A stretch of DNA of 64,000 nt from Larix kaempferi (lineage: Eukaryota; Streptophyta; Pinopsida; Pinales; Pinaceae). The notes beneath the pieces are model-generated. The model worked only from the letters and a program-made list of their open reading frames with translations, ran no database searches and was not told the DNA's origin. A program made the translations under genes and the position numbers. Shown here piece after piece: positions 21,716 to 34,383 of this stretch. The first letter of the stretch is position 1, and the number at the start of each line of letters is the position of its first letter. The stretch covers positions 5,974,501 through 6,038,500 of the forward strand of contig BSBM01001067.1 in the NCBI GenBank assembly GCA_027924585.1. The letters are read 5' to 3'.

Positions 21716-23357
21716 CCATGTGCTGAACCTAACCACCTTTGACTCAACCCCTAATCAAGGTTAACCCTAACAATCCCCCCTTTAAAATTGACTTGGAGTA
21801 ATGACCAACTCCCCTCAAATTTTTAACTAAGGAATCTCACATACACCCCCCTATCACCTAGGTCTTTCTCCTGACTTTACCGATGATTTACCAGGGGTAT
21901 GCATGCCTTACCAGGTCTTACAACCATATTCCCTTTTACATGCAAACTGCTTCATTAATTTTTTTTATATGTGTCTTCATGTTGACTACACCATCACCAT
22001 CCATTGCTTCATTCTCTCACTTTTCCATGCTCGCTTTCTTGCTTGTCTACTTGCTCATTTTCTTCCATGCTACTTTTGTACTTGCATCCAACCCTGTCAT
22101 TGATGTCAATATAAAGAAGAATCCGTCTACTAGATTACATGGGTCCTCAACCGCTGTAACCTCCAGTTCTATAGGAATTCTCTTCACATACATGGTTCAT
22201 CAATCTTGGTCCCAACATTGAGATCAAACCATCTCAGTTTCCCCCCTTTACCATCTAAGATTCACCTTCTCCGATTCCACATCAAGTTAGCGTACGTGTA
22301 CACCTGCCACCCTCGTACCTACCCAGTGGTTTGTTCCACACTTGATGCAACATCCATTCTCTACGCATAAGAGGGATACCTTATGCTTCTAGCACCCGGT
22401 GAAATCCAAACTTGCTTATGGCCAAGTTTTACAAGGACCAAAAACTCCTAAGGTGTCGGGTACCACCTAAGTTTTGTTGGTTTTCCCGGTTAAGGGTTTC
22501 CAGGGTAAATCTATATGTATTATGTGTGAATGTTGTGGTGTAATCTCTATTTTGCTTAAAATAATCTGCATGCTTTGCTTATATACACAGTTTTAAAACT
22601 TACACCATGTGCTGAACCTAACCACCTTTGAATCAATCCCTATTCAAGGTTAACCCTAACAATCCCCCCTTTAAACTTGACTTGGAGTAATGACCAACTC
22701 CCCTCAAAGTTTTAACCGAGGAATCTCACATACACCCCCTTATCACCTAGGTCGTTATCCCGATTTTACTGGTGAGTTACCAGGGGTATGCATGCCTTAC
22801 CAGGTTTTACAGCCATATTCCCTTTTTCATGCAAACTGTTTTATTAATTTTTTTATATTTGACTTCATGGTGAGTACACCATCACCATCCATTGCTTCAT
22901 TCTCTCACTTCTCCATGCTCGCTTTCTTGCTCGTCTACTTGTTCGTTTTCTTCCATGCTCCTTTTGTACCTGCATCCTTTCATGTCATTGATGTCCATAT
23001 AAATAAGAATCCATCCAGTGGATTACATGGGTCCTCAGCCGCTGTAAACCTCCAGTTCTATAGGAATTCTCTTCACGTACATGGTTCATCAATCTTGGTC
23101 CCAATGCTAAGATCAAACCATATCAGATTCTCCCCTTTACAATCAAAGATTCACCTTCTCCGATTCCACATCAAGTTAGCATACGTGTACACCTGCCACC
23201 CTCATACCTACCTAGTGGTTCGTTCCACACTTGATACAACGTCCATTCTCTGCGCATAAGAGGGATACCTTGTGCTTCTAGCACTCGAGGAGATCCAAAC
23301 TTACTTCTGGCCATGTTTTACAAGGACCAAAAACTGCTAGGGTGTCAGGTACCACCG
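21580..23357. repeat. 889-bp tandem duplication across the B/A junction
   Basis: AAGTTTTGTTGGTTTTCCCGG occurs at 21580 and again at 22469, and both units end in TACCACC (near 22467 and 23356). Each unit holds the tail of the B 3' LTR, the end of the A LTR, the A polypurine tract and about 700 bp of A internal DNA. Small differences (for example CTAATCAAGG against CTATTCAAGG, CACCGGG against CACTCGA) show it is not an assembly copy. It must postdate both insertions. Confidence 0.85.
21773..21790 (-). promoter_or_regulatory. Element A polypurine tract
   Basis: On the minus strand AAAGGGGGGAT directly precedes the TGTTAGGG start of the 3' LTR, the normal place for the plus-strand primer of reverse transcription. 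A second copy sits in the duplicated unit near 22662. Confidence 0.7.
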
Positions 23358-24644
23358 AACATGTGCCCTATATACTTTTAATTACATCTCAAGTACAAAA
23401 AATAAAAATAAAAACTTTTCAAATTTTCATATAATTAACCCATTGTTGCTCATTTGAAGAGACCAATTTTACTATAATTTTGGAGATGCCTTGAGATACT
23501 TTAACCATGGTTCAACCCATAAACCATAAAGATGCACATTTATCCATACTACAAAATAGATTTTCTTTAAATATATCCCTTTTGAAAATACCTACCTGTA
23601 TATCTAATATGAATTTTTAAAAAACTTTCCTTTCATAACTTAAAAAGCATGGGATATGACGCCATCTCCATTCTAAGAACCATTTTTAAATGTTTTTTCC
23701 TTTTTAACCTATGCTCTCTCCACATTTTGTTTAAAACCCCGATTCACCTTTTTTTATGCTAGTGGATCTCCCATTCACAGATCATATTTTCTTCACGATA
23801 GAGGCTGTCTGTCTTGGATTTCTGGGCAATGCCAACCCCAATTCACGCGACCAACCCCCATTCACGTGACCCTGACCTTACTTCTAGCGTCCGGTGTTCT
23901 CAACAGAGTTATGGGGATTTTGCACATCACCCCTCTTGGTCATACACATCCCTTGCAAGCTTCTCATCTTGGCAACATTCATGGAAACCTTTTTATTTGC
24001 GACCAGGGATTTCTTCAACAATCTCTGCTAGCGGATCCGCCCAACTCTACTTGCAGATAGCCACAAAAGGATGTCTCCACCACATTTCTGCTAGATTTTT
24101 CTGCCTGAGCAAAACTCCAAGACCAGAAATTACAACTGGGATTTGCGGCCTCCCTTTCGTAACATCAATGCTCAGAACGATGGTGCCCTCTTTCTCAAGC
24201 AACACCTCCGTAGATCTCATGATTGAGCAGCGATGTTGGCTCAACAATTTCCCTTCACACAAGATGGCTAGATGTGACTCCTTCACGTAGCTCTACCTTC
24301 ACACAAAAAATGCACAACGGCTAGGGTTTATTCAAGATAAAAATTTTGATTTCTGCCAGAGTGAATTCCTAGATGGCAAGCGAACCAGGTTAGAGAAACT
24401 TTATCATCACTATCCTAAGCACTACAACCCAATTGATCCACAAGCAGATCTACATTCTTATGTCTCCAATGGGGGAGCAACCACATTCTTGACCAATGCA
24501 ATAGATCCTCTTACACATAGATCTCAATCTTCCAAATAAGCCTCTTACACAGCGTGGGCCTTTTTCTCTCAGCTCCATAAAGCACTTCACAAAACAAAAG
24601 ATCGCCCTTTCTCTCAAGACGACTTCTCACACAATCTCACCTGA
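23358..24644 (-). other. Element A internal region
   Basis: No gag, protease, integrase or RT motif in any frame. Frames at 23814-24290 (plus) and 24047-24286 (minus) overlap and lack recognisable domains. This marks element A as non-autonomous. It may hold packaging signals, which cannot be read from sequence alone. Confidence 0.5.
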
Positions 24645-24656
24645 GCTCTGATACCA
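24645..24656 (-). promoter_or_regulatory. Element A primer-binding site
   Basis: The minus strand reads TGGTATCAGAGC, complementary to the 3' end of initiator methionine tRNA and the standard copia primer site. It starts two bases inside the 5' LTR. Confidence 0.85.
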
Positions 24657-24658
24657 CT

Positions 24659-24992
24659 TATTAGGAATTACACGAGCATATATAATTTAACCTTTGAGAG
24701 AAATAAACAAAACAAGCAATCACATAATAGAGACACATTATTTACCCTGGAAACCCCATTCAAGGAAAACCAACACCCAATGAAGATCTTCATTACATGG
24801 CCAAAACTGGCCATCTGGGCCAAGCGAGTTAGCCATCACTCACCTCTAGGCCACTTTACAATGGAGCCTTCTCAAGCCTTATAAAGGATTCTTTACATGT
24901 AATACCACAGGATACAAGAAACCATGTACCCAAAAGCATGTGCAGGACCTAACCACCTTTGACCCAATCCTGAGTCAAAGTTAACCCTAACA
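24659..24992 (-). repeat. Element A right (5') LTR
   Basis: 334 bp, TGTTAGGG...CCTAATA on the minus strand, uninterrupted, and the reference for the split left LTR. It is followed by the target-site copy CAAGG. Confidence 0.85.
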
Positions 24993-24997
24993 CAAGG

Positions 24998-27900
24998 ATT
25001 CAACTCAATTTAAATAGGAAACTCATAATTTAATGTCTAGGAAAATCAAAGAGTTATGTCAGTCCCCAACACATTTGTGGGGCAGGTTCAACAATTGAAT
25101 TCATTCCCACGCTTATTGGCTTCAAAGAGAGGATAATTTCCTCATTCATTTTTTGAATAGCCAGTGGTGATACCTTTAGTTTTTTCCCTGCACTTTCAAG
25201 AATAATCACGATGGATAACAGCTGTAATTAATTTTCATAGATACCATTTCGAGCAGTAATAAAATCAATAATTACCAAGAATTAGTTAAGAGACGTTTCT
25301 TCTTTTCAAATTTGATGTTATTCACAATTTTCCATTGTTTTGTATCCCAAGGGGGATGGGGACAAACCCCTTACGTTCTCAACACTCTCTGGAATTGGGA
25401 TTTACTTAGGGATGTCCCTTTTTTTCCCTTGTATGCCTTAGTACTTGGTGAGTTCACTGGGGTCCCTTGCAAAAATAGGATGCTCCCAGTACTTGGGGAC
25501 ACTCCAGGAGACTCCCTACAAGGGAATACCCTTACAAAAGCACATAATTAAAAACAACATAAAACATATTTTTTTTCTTTGAAGCAAGGATGGGGACTCA
25601 CCACCCTAACCTTGCCTTGTCTTCTCTATATAGTTCTACCAAGTTCTAGCTTTTGTTAAGCTTATAACTTTCATTAAGTCAGTTCTGGAAAATCTTGTTA
25701 AGTTTACAATTTAATGACTTATCTTTAGATTGATGGATCTTTAGCAAATGAAGAGGACTCTTAGACATTGGATTGAATAGAACTAGAATCTTAAAGATAG
25801 TGATACACTACAAGCACATAGACATGAGTCGAATAGTTTTCCATTATATTAATAAGACATGAATTACATCTCATAACAACAACAGGCTATGCATATTCCA
25901 TGAACATAATTTATAACCAGAACACAACTCAATAGCAAATTAACTAAATAACCATTCCTAGAATAACCAAACTATTTACATTACAATCCTCATATATATA
26001 GAAAAATGAAAAATGAAGCAGTTACAAAAGACTCTTTAATATATTATAAAATATGCCAAGTGTAACCCACTGGTACAACAAGGTCTGCACCTTTAGGAAT
26101 ATGTGTAGAGAGACAGAGATATTGAGCACATAGCGTTTCTAAGAGGACTCCTTGATTTCATGTAGTCATGCTTATGCAGTTCCACATACTCAGAATTTTG
26201 CGACTTCATGTCTTTTGTGGATTAGTCTTCTGCTATACTCATATGTGCACTAATATTTAGAGAAAACTGGAACTGGAACTGGAACATTTTGGCTCAAAAT
26301 TCGGCGAAAAAATCCGACTGTACGGAAAGACCGTAAAAAATTCTTGCTAAAAATCTTTTTTTTTTTTTTTTTTTTATTTTACCCTGATATTATTAAACTG
26401 TCGGTATTCCCATGTCTTGGTGAGTACAGTGTGAAGTTCCTGTGGATACTCTTTGAAAATGTTATTCTAATTAATAGTTTCTCATTGTTGTATGATTGAG
26501 CCATAGGGAAGCAATCCTCCATATATTCTGTTGATTGAAGCAATTTCATGTTTTCTCCATAAAAGAAAAAAGTTTTCTGGGAATTTATTCTTGTAGGAAA
26601 GGAGAAGGCATATTGTCTAGTTTTCTGGGAATTTATTTTTGTAGGAAAGGAGAAGGCATATTGTCTTTAAGCTCTGCTAGCCACGATCCACATAATCATT
26701 CAGAAACAAATAATTTTCTTGTGGTGGAAATCCATCATACTCAAACAGCCTTAATAGGTCAGAATTTTGTCCATGAATATCCTATTGTGCAAACAACACT
26801 AGCATATAAGAGATAACTTGCTATTAGAGAAAACTTAAAACATAAAATGGTCAAGTACTGCTTGCTTGATTAATTTCAGCCCCGTAAAATGTCAACAATC
26901 TTCTTGCCACAATTGATAAAATAAAACTTGCACTAACTTCCATAATGGTAAGAGACAGAGAGGAAACATGGTAACATAAAACAACATTGAAGTTGTATCT
27001 ATAATACACCTTATTTTCCAAAACTAGAAGCACCACATGGATTTCCATCCTACCTTCAATTATTTTTGCATGTGTAAATATAGTGAGATTTGATAGAGAA
27101 ATTCATCCTCAATAATAGTAAAAACTTGATGGACATATTTCAAGTCAGATATATTGTCAATGACACATATACAAAAGATACATATCAGCCACCTATTGAG
27201 CTAAGAATAGATCAACTAAACTAATTGTAAGAGTCTATATACTCAATAGCATTATGAATGTTATTTTCCAATTGACTATTTTTTCTTAACGTTGTCCTTC
27301 TTGGTATTTTACAAAAGGTAATGTCCCGCATATTTTTAATAGAGATGATATATATATGGTGAAGTGATGCAGGGGCATATAGCACTAACCGATGATTGTG
27401 TTTATTTTATCATTTGGACAATAGGAAATATTTGTGAATGATGGAGTGGCCATTGGATTGTGTTCACTCAATAAAATGGAGCATAGACTGTTAGGGGTCA
27501 CTGGTTAACCCAAATTATTGATTGAGTTTGATTACGTAATGGAATTTTCTATGGCATACATCAGGCACATTTTGTGAAAATCAACAAGATCTTGGCCTTT
27601 AGGTATTCATCATGAAAGGTATACATTGGCTTGGGGTATTTTGAGTTTTGGACAATGATTCTCTTGGAGGAATCCCATGAGGTGTACATTGATGATTGGA
27701 GTGGCTCGTTGAATCCAATGACTATCACTTCGTCAACAATTACTCATTATCCACTTAGTTCTCACAATGATTCAGGTGGAATTTTAGAGAAAGGAATTGG
27801 ATGGAATCCCCTTAGCAATTATTTTGGGTAGTTACATGTGTAACATGTAGAGAGATGAGAGAGGATGAGACCTCTCTTCATTGATAATGGTCAATGAACA

Positions 27901-29614
27901 TTGAAGAGGGTGTAGACCTTGCATATATAGGAAACAAAAATTTGAAGAAAGAGATAATTTGTCTTCTCAACAACAATTAAGTGGAGGAGGAAAAATAAGA
28001 TAGGAAAAGAGAGATATGTAGGGAGAAGGAAGAAATTCACACTAAGGTGAAGTAGAATTGTTGAAGATGGAAGATCATGTTTCTATGTAGATGGAGAGGA
28101 GAGTAAGAAGGATATTTTGACTAAGTTGGGTATAATTATTGAAGAAGGGAAAAATGATAAAAATCCAACTGTGGATTGGGTAGATTTACAGGGAAGAAGA
28201 AAATACAAAGATATGAGACAAGAGTAAGGATTATTAGGTAGAATTTTGGGACAAGAAGACCAAATTTTGACAATATAAGTGGGTATAATTGGGAAGAAGA
28301 GAAAATAAAAAAAATAACAGGAAGCAATACAAGTGACATCAATAGAAAGCATGCAACAAAACTTGACATTACCTTGATTGATTGTAAAATATGATAAGTA
28401 GGAGACACCTGAATAAGACATAGAATAGCAAGTGGCTATGAATTTTTGTATTTATAGGGGGGTGGGGAAATGAGTCTAGTTGATTTGAAAATCCCATTAC
28501 ATGATTTAGATGTAAAGACTTTGATTTTTTTATGTTTTGGAAATATTAATAGAATTTTGGTTGAGCCACTAAACAATTGCAAAAATCCTGTAGGTGAATG
28601 CTCACTTACAGAAGTTGTTTTTCAATGAATATCATATCAACTCAAATTTGGTTGATTGTGGGATCAAATAAAGGTTTTAATAAACTTTCAAGGAGAAATA
28701 AAACCAATACATATCAATGTAAGCATAGAAATGTGAGAACACCAGCAATGAAGTGATTAAATTTAGTTGAACGTTTTCTGATTGAATTGTTATCCTTAGA
28801 TGGTTTTATTACAGGTATGGATTATTTGGTTCTTGCTCACTATGTTTCTCAGAGCAATATATTTATGAAAGGGATAGGAAATGATCTTACTGAATATCAA
28901 GGATTATGAAGCATATGAGAGATCATAGTTTCCCAGGTGGGGAAACATCTACTTGGAGTGTAGGAAATTTTTACATAGTCTATTTCTTCTTCAAGTACTT
29001 TTTTATGGTTGATAGTGGAAATGCAAGATCCACTAAGAAAATGGTTCAACAACTTGGCTTGTTAGGGCTTTAATTTTTTAAATGGAAGAAGACTGTAAAT
29101 TTCCTTACTTAGATCTGATGGTTTTATAAGACCCAATCTGGGGTTGTTCTTTAGCATAGAGATCCCATTAAAATATCCAAAAACAAATGTTGTAGAAACT
29201 ATAATTTTCTTTGACTTAATTCTTAAAGTCAACCTGAAAAGTGATTGGTCAAACACTTGGTGGAATTAACTGATTTAGATTTACTATAAGTACTTTCAAT
29301 GTTTTTGGATTTGGTTTCCTTCTTTAAGCATGGGGTATTGTAGTTTGGATTCACATTCAAATATCATAACACTTTGTTTACTTCAAAAAATAAATGGCAT
29401 AACCAACTTGCATCATTATTCAAATCATATTTCACTATTGTAATAGTCCTGTAGGTGACTATTCACTTACACATATAGTATCCAATCCAAGTTGCAACAT
29501 TAACACATCAAATAAATATACAATAAGTACCTTGATATATGTGCTGAAGATGAATGGTGTATAGGAGAGTTTGTAGCAACAACTAATCAACAAGAGACAA
29601 CCTTGAAGCTACTA
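24998..29614. other. Gene-poor stretch
   Basis: No gene supported. Features seen are a CTGGAA triple near 26268, a 20-base T run at 26356-26375, a 48-bp duplication at 26571-26666, and purine-rich DNA at 27850-28330 that keeps overlapping minus frames open (28083-28421). The frame at 27631-27831 has no family resemblance. Confidence 0.4.
26535..26816 (+). CDS. Hypothetical frame containing a 16-residue duplication
   Basis: 93 codons. A 48-bp direct duplication (26571-26618 and 26619-26666, two differences seen) keeps frame and yields two copies of [15 protein letters not shown]. No domain is recognised and nothing nearby supports expression. The TTTATTCTTGTAG before GAAAGG in each copy also looks like a splice acceptor, so the frame may be accidental. 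Confidence 0.15.
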   Translation: MKQFHVFSIKEKSFLGIYSCRKGEGILSSFLGIYFCRKGEGILSLSSASHDPHNHSETNNFLVVEIHHTQTALIGQNFVHEYPIVQTTLAYKR

Positions 29615-30400
29615 CACTAGACCATTATTATTATTATTATTATTTAATTAAAGTAGGCCATCGTTCGACCGATAGTTATGTGCTCGCCTACTGATGGTCT
29701 GGAAAAAAATATGCAATGCTAAACCATCAAAATCATGGGCAAACCGCCGAAAATTTATATCATATATTAAAATTTGAATGGTAAACTGACAAAAAATTGT
29801 CAGTTTAAGGACAGTAATGTCACTATGAATCAAATGTTATGCTAGTCCAATGACGACATTTTGTCGGTCTGCAAATGAACCAATGACGGTATATCGATGG
29901 AAAAGATCCAATTTGCCAAAATACGTTGTCGGTATTCCCACATAATGGAATTGAGAAACTGATAGGATGATGGTGGTTAACTGACATCCATTATAAATTG
30001 CAAAAAATATGCGCCGGTCAACTAGCGTTGTGGTCTCGGTGAACCGACGTCCATATTTTGGTACATCAATGGAATTGCTTTGTTGTCCAAAGGTGAATGT
30101 TTTTTTGCCGAGTGTCCAGTGCCAACTGCCGTAAGTGTCTCGATCAACCAACAAACCTGTGCGGTTCAACCAATTTTATTTTTTCGATAGAACGATAGTA
30201 TCATAATTCGACACATCTACCTTTGGCTGGCCACATGTCCTTGTTTTTTTCAGTCTTCACACAGAAATCAAATCCCTCGAATAACCGATGATTTTTCAAC
30301 CAATGGTTTAAGTACCCTATGTTCATCGATTGTACTAAAAGCTAGTGTGTGACAACTGACGGTTTGCCGTCGAAAAATTGGTCCATATTTTATACTAGGG
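29615..30400. mobile_element. Small CACTA-like element inserted in copia F
   Basis: Starts CACTAGACC and ends ...CTAGGG (CCCTAG on the other strand, one change from CACTAG). Flanks are CTA and CTT, a 3-bp duplication with one mismatch. The interior is rich in short GTCGGT, ACCGAC, CCGACG and related motifs on both strands, like CACTA subterminal repeats. No transposase. To its right, copia F integrase resumes immediately at 30404. Confidence 0.5.
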
Positions 30401-30404
30401 CTTG

Positions 30405-31424
30405 CAATCCAAGAGAATTTCATCAAATTTAACATATCTTCTAATAATAATGTCATTAGATTTTGGTTGAAGAATTATGTAACCTTTTATCTTCAGAACA
30501 TCCAAAACATATGCACTTATTTCTCATAGGTTGTAATGCTTTCCATTTTTCATCGGAAACGCGAGCCCACGCTTTACTACCAAACACCCAAAATTGGATT
30601 GCATCAAGTTTAATTGTGACTCCATGCCTCTTTTGGTGTTATATCTTTTAGATCCTCTCTGGGAGTGTGATTAACTGTGTAATTCACACAATTAATGGAT
30701 TATTCCCAAAATAGAGGAATTAACCCCTTAGATTAGATCATACAGTTAGCCATTTCCTTTAATGTGAAATTCTTTCTCTCAACAACACCATTTTATTGTG
30801 GTGTATATGGAACAATATGTTACATCTGAATTCCATGTGTAGTGTAATGATTTGTAAATATATTTTTTACATATTCACCTCCATTATATGCTCTTAGATT
30901 TTGTATTTGATGCCGAGATTGTTTTTCTACAAGGTATTTATAGGCCAAAAACATGTCAAAAACTTCACTCTTAAATTTTAAGAAGTAAACCAAAGTTTGT
31001 TTGGAGAAGTCACCAATAAAACTTAAGATTCAAGAAGTACTTGAAACCAAAAGAAGAATCAGAATAAAGTGGACCATGCAAATCATCATAAACAAGTGGC
31101 AAAGGGGGAAAGGTGTTCTAAGAGGCACGTTTTTCAAAACTGTCTCAATGATGTTTCTTAAGAATATACCCATTATAAACACCATCTCTACAAGAAACGA
31201 GAGGAATACCGGTCACCATTATTTTATTACATAGTTTCTGATCAATAATATTTTAAGTGACCAAATAACTCATGCCAAACTTTTCTCAAGTCATCGCTAT
31301 GATCAATAAAAATTGAGGGAAAAGGTTATGATCCAAAGTTGTTGAATTTTTACAACCTGATAATATCATCAACAATTCTAGTTGCTAGGACATGCTTAGG
31401 ATACTTGAAATATTTTATTAGAAC
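30405..31424 (-). pseudogene. Copia element F integrase relic
   Basis: Minus-strand copia integrase in several frames. Recognisable pieces in order are GVYNGYILKKHH, DLHGPLYSDSSFGFKYFL (first Asp), LRAYNGGEYV (second catalytic position, Asp changed to Tyr), VPYTP followed by a stop and NGVVERKN (Glu), then FWVFGSKAWARVSDEKWKALQP and IIRRYVKFDE at its end. Many stops and frame changes make it old and inactive. RT and RNase H are not found. Confidence 0.75.
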
Positions 31425-31754
31425 TTATAGAGGTGTAAAATTAATAGTCTTACCTTCACTAGAATGAGTTATTTGATAGATTGACAACAAATTGTACGAA
31501 AGACTTGGAACACATAATAAATATTTGAACTTACCGTAATCTAGTTGAAATGTTCCAAATCCTACAACATTAAGAGATCTATCAATGAGACACTCATTTG
31601 AAGAATAAGAAGAAGAAGATGCATTGAAGGGGAAAATAGAAGGATAAAGTGCATGTCCATGATAAGTAGAACTAGAAGAAGAATCAATGTTGATGTGGTT
31701 ATTTTTCATTATTTTTTTCAAGCCTTTCGTCTTCTTGAAACACTTAGATTCCAC
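31425..31754 (-). pseudogene. Copia element F zinc knuckle and protease region
   Basis: Minus frame holding the end of the knuckle, CGKYDHVESKCFKK (the first Cys of CCHC appears as His), then LLCVPSLSYNLLSIYQIT, the conserved segment after copia protease. The catalytic D-S-G region looks missing or altered (CLIDRSLNVVG). Confidence 0.65.
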
Positions 31755-32549
31755 ATGATCATATTTCCCACAAAAATTGTGAAGGAACTCAATCTTCTTA
31801 CCTTTCGATTTGGTTCCCTTGTCATCATTGGGAGGATGAGTTGGTTGAGAGGGTTTAGGACCCCTATTTTTTTAGTATTTTTGCAAGGATGTTGCTTCTT
31901 GGGATGCTTGTATTTATCCTTCCATTGTGCCATGAAGGATCTTCTAGATGTATCAACAATGCTAATCACTCCAAGATGTAAGAAATTCTCTTGTTCTCTA
32001 CCAAGGCATCACAAAAAACTTCAATAGTGGATTCTTTATAAGTAGGCCCTAGAGATTATATGATGGAGTAAAAATTGGATACAAAAACATAATAAGGAGG
32101 AGCAAGCTTAGAAAGTATATGATAAATGCATTACTTTTCTGGCTTGGAATCTTGCATTCTGCAACTAAGAGGCTAAGGGTTTTGAATTGAGATATATAGT
32201 ATTGAGTGCAAGAGAAATCACTTGGATTTAAAGAAACTGACTAATTTTCAAGATAGTGACCTCAGACCTGATTGTGTACCAAATACATTTTCCAACTTTT
32301 CCCTGGCCATATCTTGTGCATCAATTCCTTGAAGGTAAAATATTAACTTATTATATATGGAAATCCCAATCAATCCATGGGTTTCATCATTTTTATTATC
32401 CCATTTTACTTTCTTATCGACATATGTGGGGGCAGTTCCTTTTCCCAATATAATCCAGTAAATTCCCCTACTTCACAATACATCTCCATATGAGCTCTCC
32501 ATAAGAAGTAATTGGTATTGGTAAGAAGAATATCACTTGGACTAGCCAT
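31755..32549 (-). pseudogene. gag: Copia element F gag relic
   Basis: ATG at 32549 on the minus strand opens a copia-type gag start (NTNYFLWRAHMEMYCEVGEF). After a frame change it continues in the 32248-32448 piece with DKKVKWDNKNDE.HGLIGISI and LQGIDAQDMAREKLENVFG, typical of UBN2-type gag. The downstream part is badly broken. Overlapping plus frames are shadows. Confidence 0.65.
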
Positions 32550-33611
32550 ATTAATATGACTTCAAAAAAGGAAACTAATGGTTTAGATGCAAAGATCTTG
32601 AAAAAATAGACAATTTAAAAAAATGGCACTAAAAAAAAACTTAGAATGTCAAAGTTATGCCTTTTCTAAGAAATTGCATAAAATGGAACTAAGAAGCCAT
32701 GTGGTAGGCAGAGGTTGAACCACATGGTGATGGGTGCAAAAAAATGAAATAAAGATTTCCTCCCCTTACTAACTTTGCATATAAGATCACTTTTACAAAT
32801 AAGTTAATTGACCAACTTTTATAAATCAAGTGGGAAGCACTTTACAATGTAGTTACTCTATAAATTAAAGTTACCTGAACTTTTGTAGAAAGTAACAAAA
32901 ATAAGGACTTGAACCAAAGACCTATTCCTTAATAAAGTAAATTTCAACCAAGTGAGTTAAACATAAGGTTTTGTAATATTATGGAGGATAATGGAGGTGT
33001 TGTTATTGTTGTTGTTGGAGAGCATGACTACTAAAACAACCTTTCTCTTTGGCTTGCAAGACACTTTACACAATCACACAAAAACAAAAACCAAAATTCC
33101 AAGGCTGAAATTTCTCAAATTTGGGGTTAGTCCTTGGTTATATTACCCAAAAAATGTAAGTTTTCTCACTAGTTTTGGTTTACTAAGTTTGCACAAGGCG
33201 TGCAACAAAGAGAATACATAGTCAAGAAAACCCTTTCCACCATATTTTTTATTTGTCGGGTTTGCATAGAGAACACAACAAAGAGCATATACAAACTGAA
33301 GATGTAACAAACCAAGAAAAAAAAGAAAATTGGGATAAAATATGAAATAATATGAGAGAGATTATTTTAATAAATCCATAAAGGTAAAAATTATACCTCT
33401 AGATTTGGTAAAATGGTTTTATATTGGGAAAACAGAAACCTTTTCGAGTGAAATGAAAAACATTTTTTTATTGAGTGAATCACTTCAAAAGAAATGGAGC
33501 ACCTCGCTCAGCCAAAAAATACATAAAATAGTATAATCTAAAAACCCTTTGATGCACACAATTACATTGGTTCAAGATCTCGATAAAAAATGGAAGCAAT
33601 TCTTCATAAGC
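32550..33611 (-). other. Leader between F primer site and F gag
   Basis: About 1.06 kb without a coding frame. That is long for a copia leader, so it may include an unrecognised insertion. Confidence 0.3.
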
Positions 33612-33623
33612 ACTTTGATACCA
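33612..33623 (-). promoter_or_regulatory. Element F primer-binding site
   Basis: Minus strand TGGTATCAAAGTGC, a variant of the initiator-Met copia primer site, directly beside the LTR-like end TTGAACA. Confidence 0.65.
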
Positions 33624-34378
33624 TGTTCAACTAAAACAAGGTACTTCCACAAGGTTGAACACCTTAAGCAATTGCTCTCACAAATAGATCACAACTCAAT
33701 TCACTGATGTTTATGTGGTTAAAACCATTAGAGAGGGGAACAATTCGACGTCCCTAGCCAAATAGCTACTTGAGGTAATATATTAATTCAAAAGGAAAAA
33801 TGATTTAAACATGATTTTCTCATAATCGATCATCAAGTAAATGACCCTCCATGCTCTTTAAATATAGACCATGAACAAATCGGATGTTAAGTCATAAATC
33901 AATAGTTGTTAAGATTGAGGAGAAGATGGACCATTATATCACTCTATGTCTAGATAATATCATGACCTTTGGATTACATAAGTACAAATGCACACTAAAG
34001 AACACACTTTACCTAAAGACACGTTAACTAACTCGCAAATATCTAAATATCCTAACATAGAAGAACCAAATCCAAGAGTTGAAGAGGATTTAGAAATAGA
34101 AATTAAATGGTATAAATAGGAAAGGAGTGACCTCAATGGGTAAGAGAACATTCGGTTATCCATTGAGGTACCTAGGTCATTGGAAACCATCATACTATGT
34201 GTATGGACTACATATTGTGTATTTAATATGATAGTACCATGGGTTTTGAGGGTTGAATCGACCCTTCATTACATGACTTACAAATTCATAGTTGTAGTAC
34301 CCAAAGAAACTCATATTACACTTTGTGCTAAGATATTTTGTAGGTTTTACATATTCTAAAATAATTAGTCCCAAATCA
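33624..34378 (-). repeat. Probable element F 5' LTR
   Basis: Begins TGTTCAACTAAAAC on the plus strand next to the primer site; the far end was not pinned and is given as the start of element C's target duplication. No second copy of this LTR was found, so the call rests on position. Confidence 0.4.
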
Positions 34379-34383
34379 ATTAG

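Larger units (their letters stand above)
16539..24992 (-). mobile_element. LTR retroelement A (non-autonomous), carries nested element B
   Basis: Minus-oriented element bounded by CAAGG at 16534-16538 and 24993-24997, a perfect 5-bp target-site duplication. The left LTR (the 3' LTR) is split by element B into 16539-16805 and 21721-21772; the right LTR (5') is 24659-24992. On the minus strand each LTR starts TGTTAGGG and ends CCTAATA. A primer-binding site lies just inside the right LTR and a polypurine tract just inside the left one. The internal DNA has no gag, RT or integrase, so it needed another element's proteins. Without B and the later 889-bp duplication it would be about 2.7 kb. Confidence 0.8.

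Noticed and set aside
21883-23259. Plus frames repeated in both 889-bp units
   Set aside because: They run against the orientation of element A, contain no domain, and are duplicated only because the DNA is.
28083-28421. Overlapping minus frames rich in Ser, Tyr and Leu
   Set aside because: They sit in purine-rich low-complexity DNA with two frames open over the same bases.
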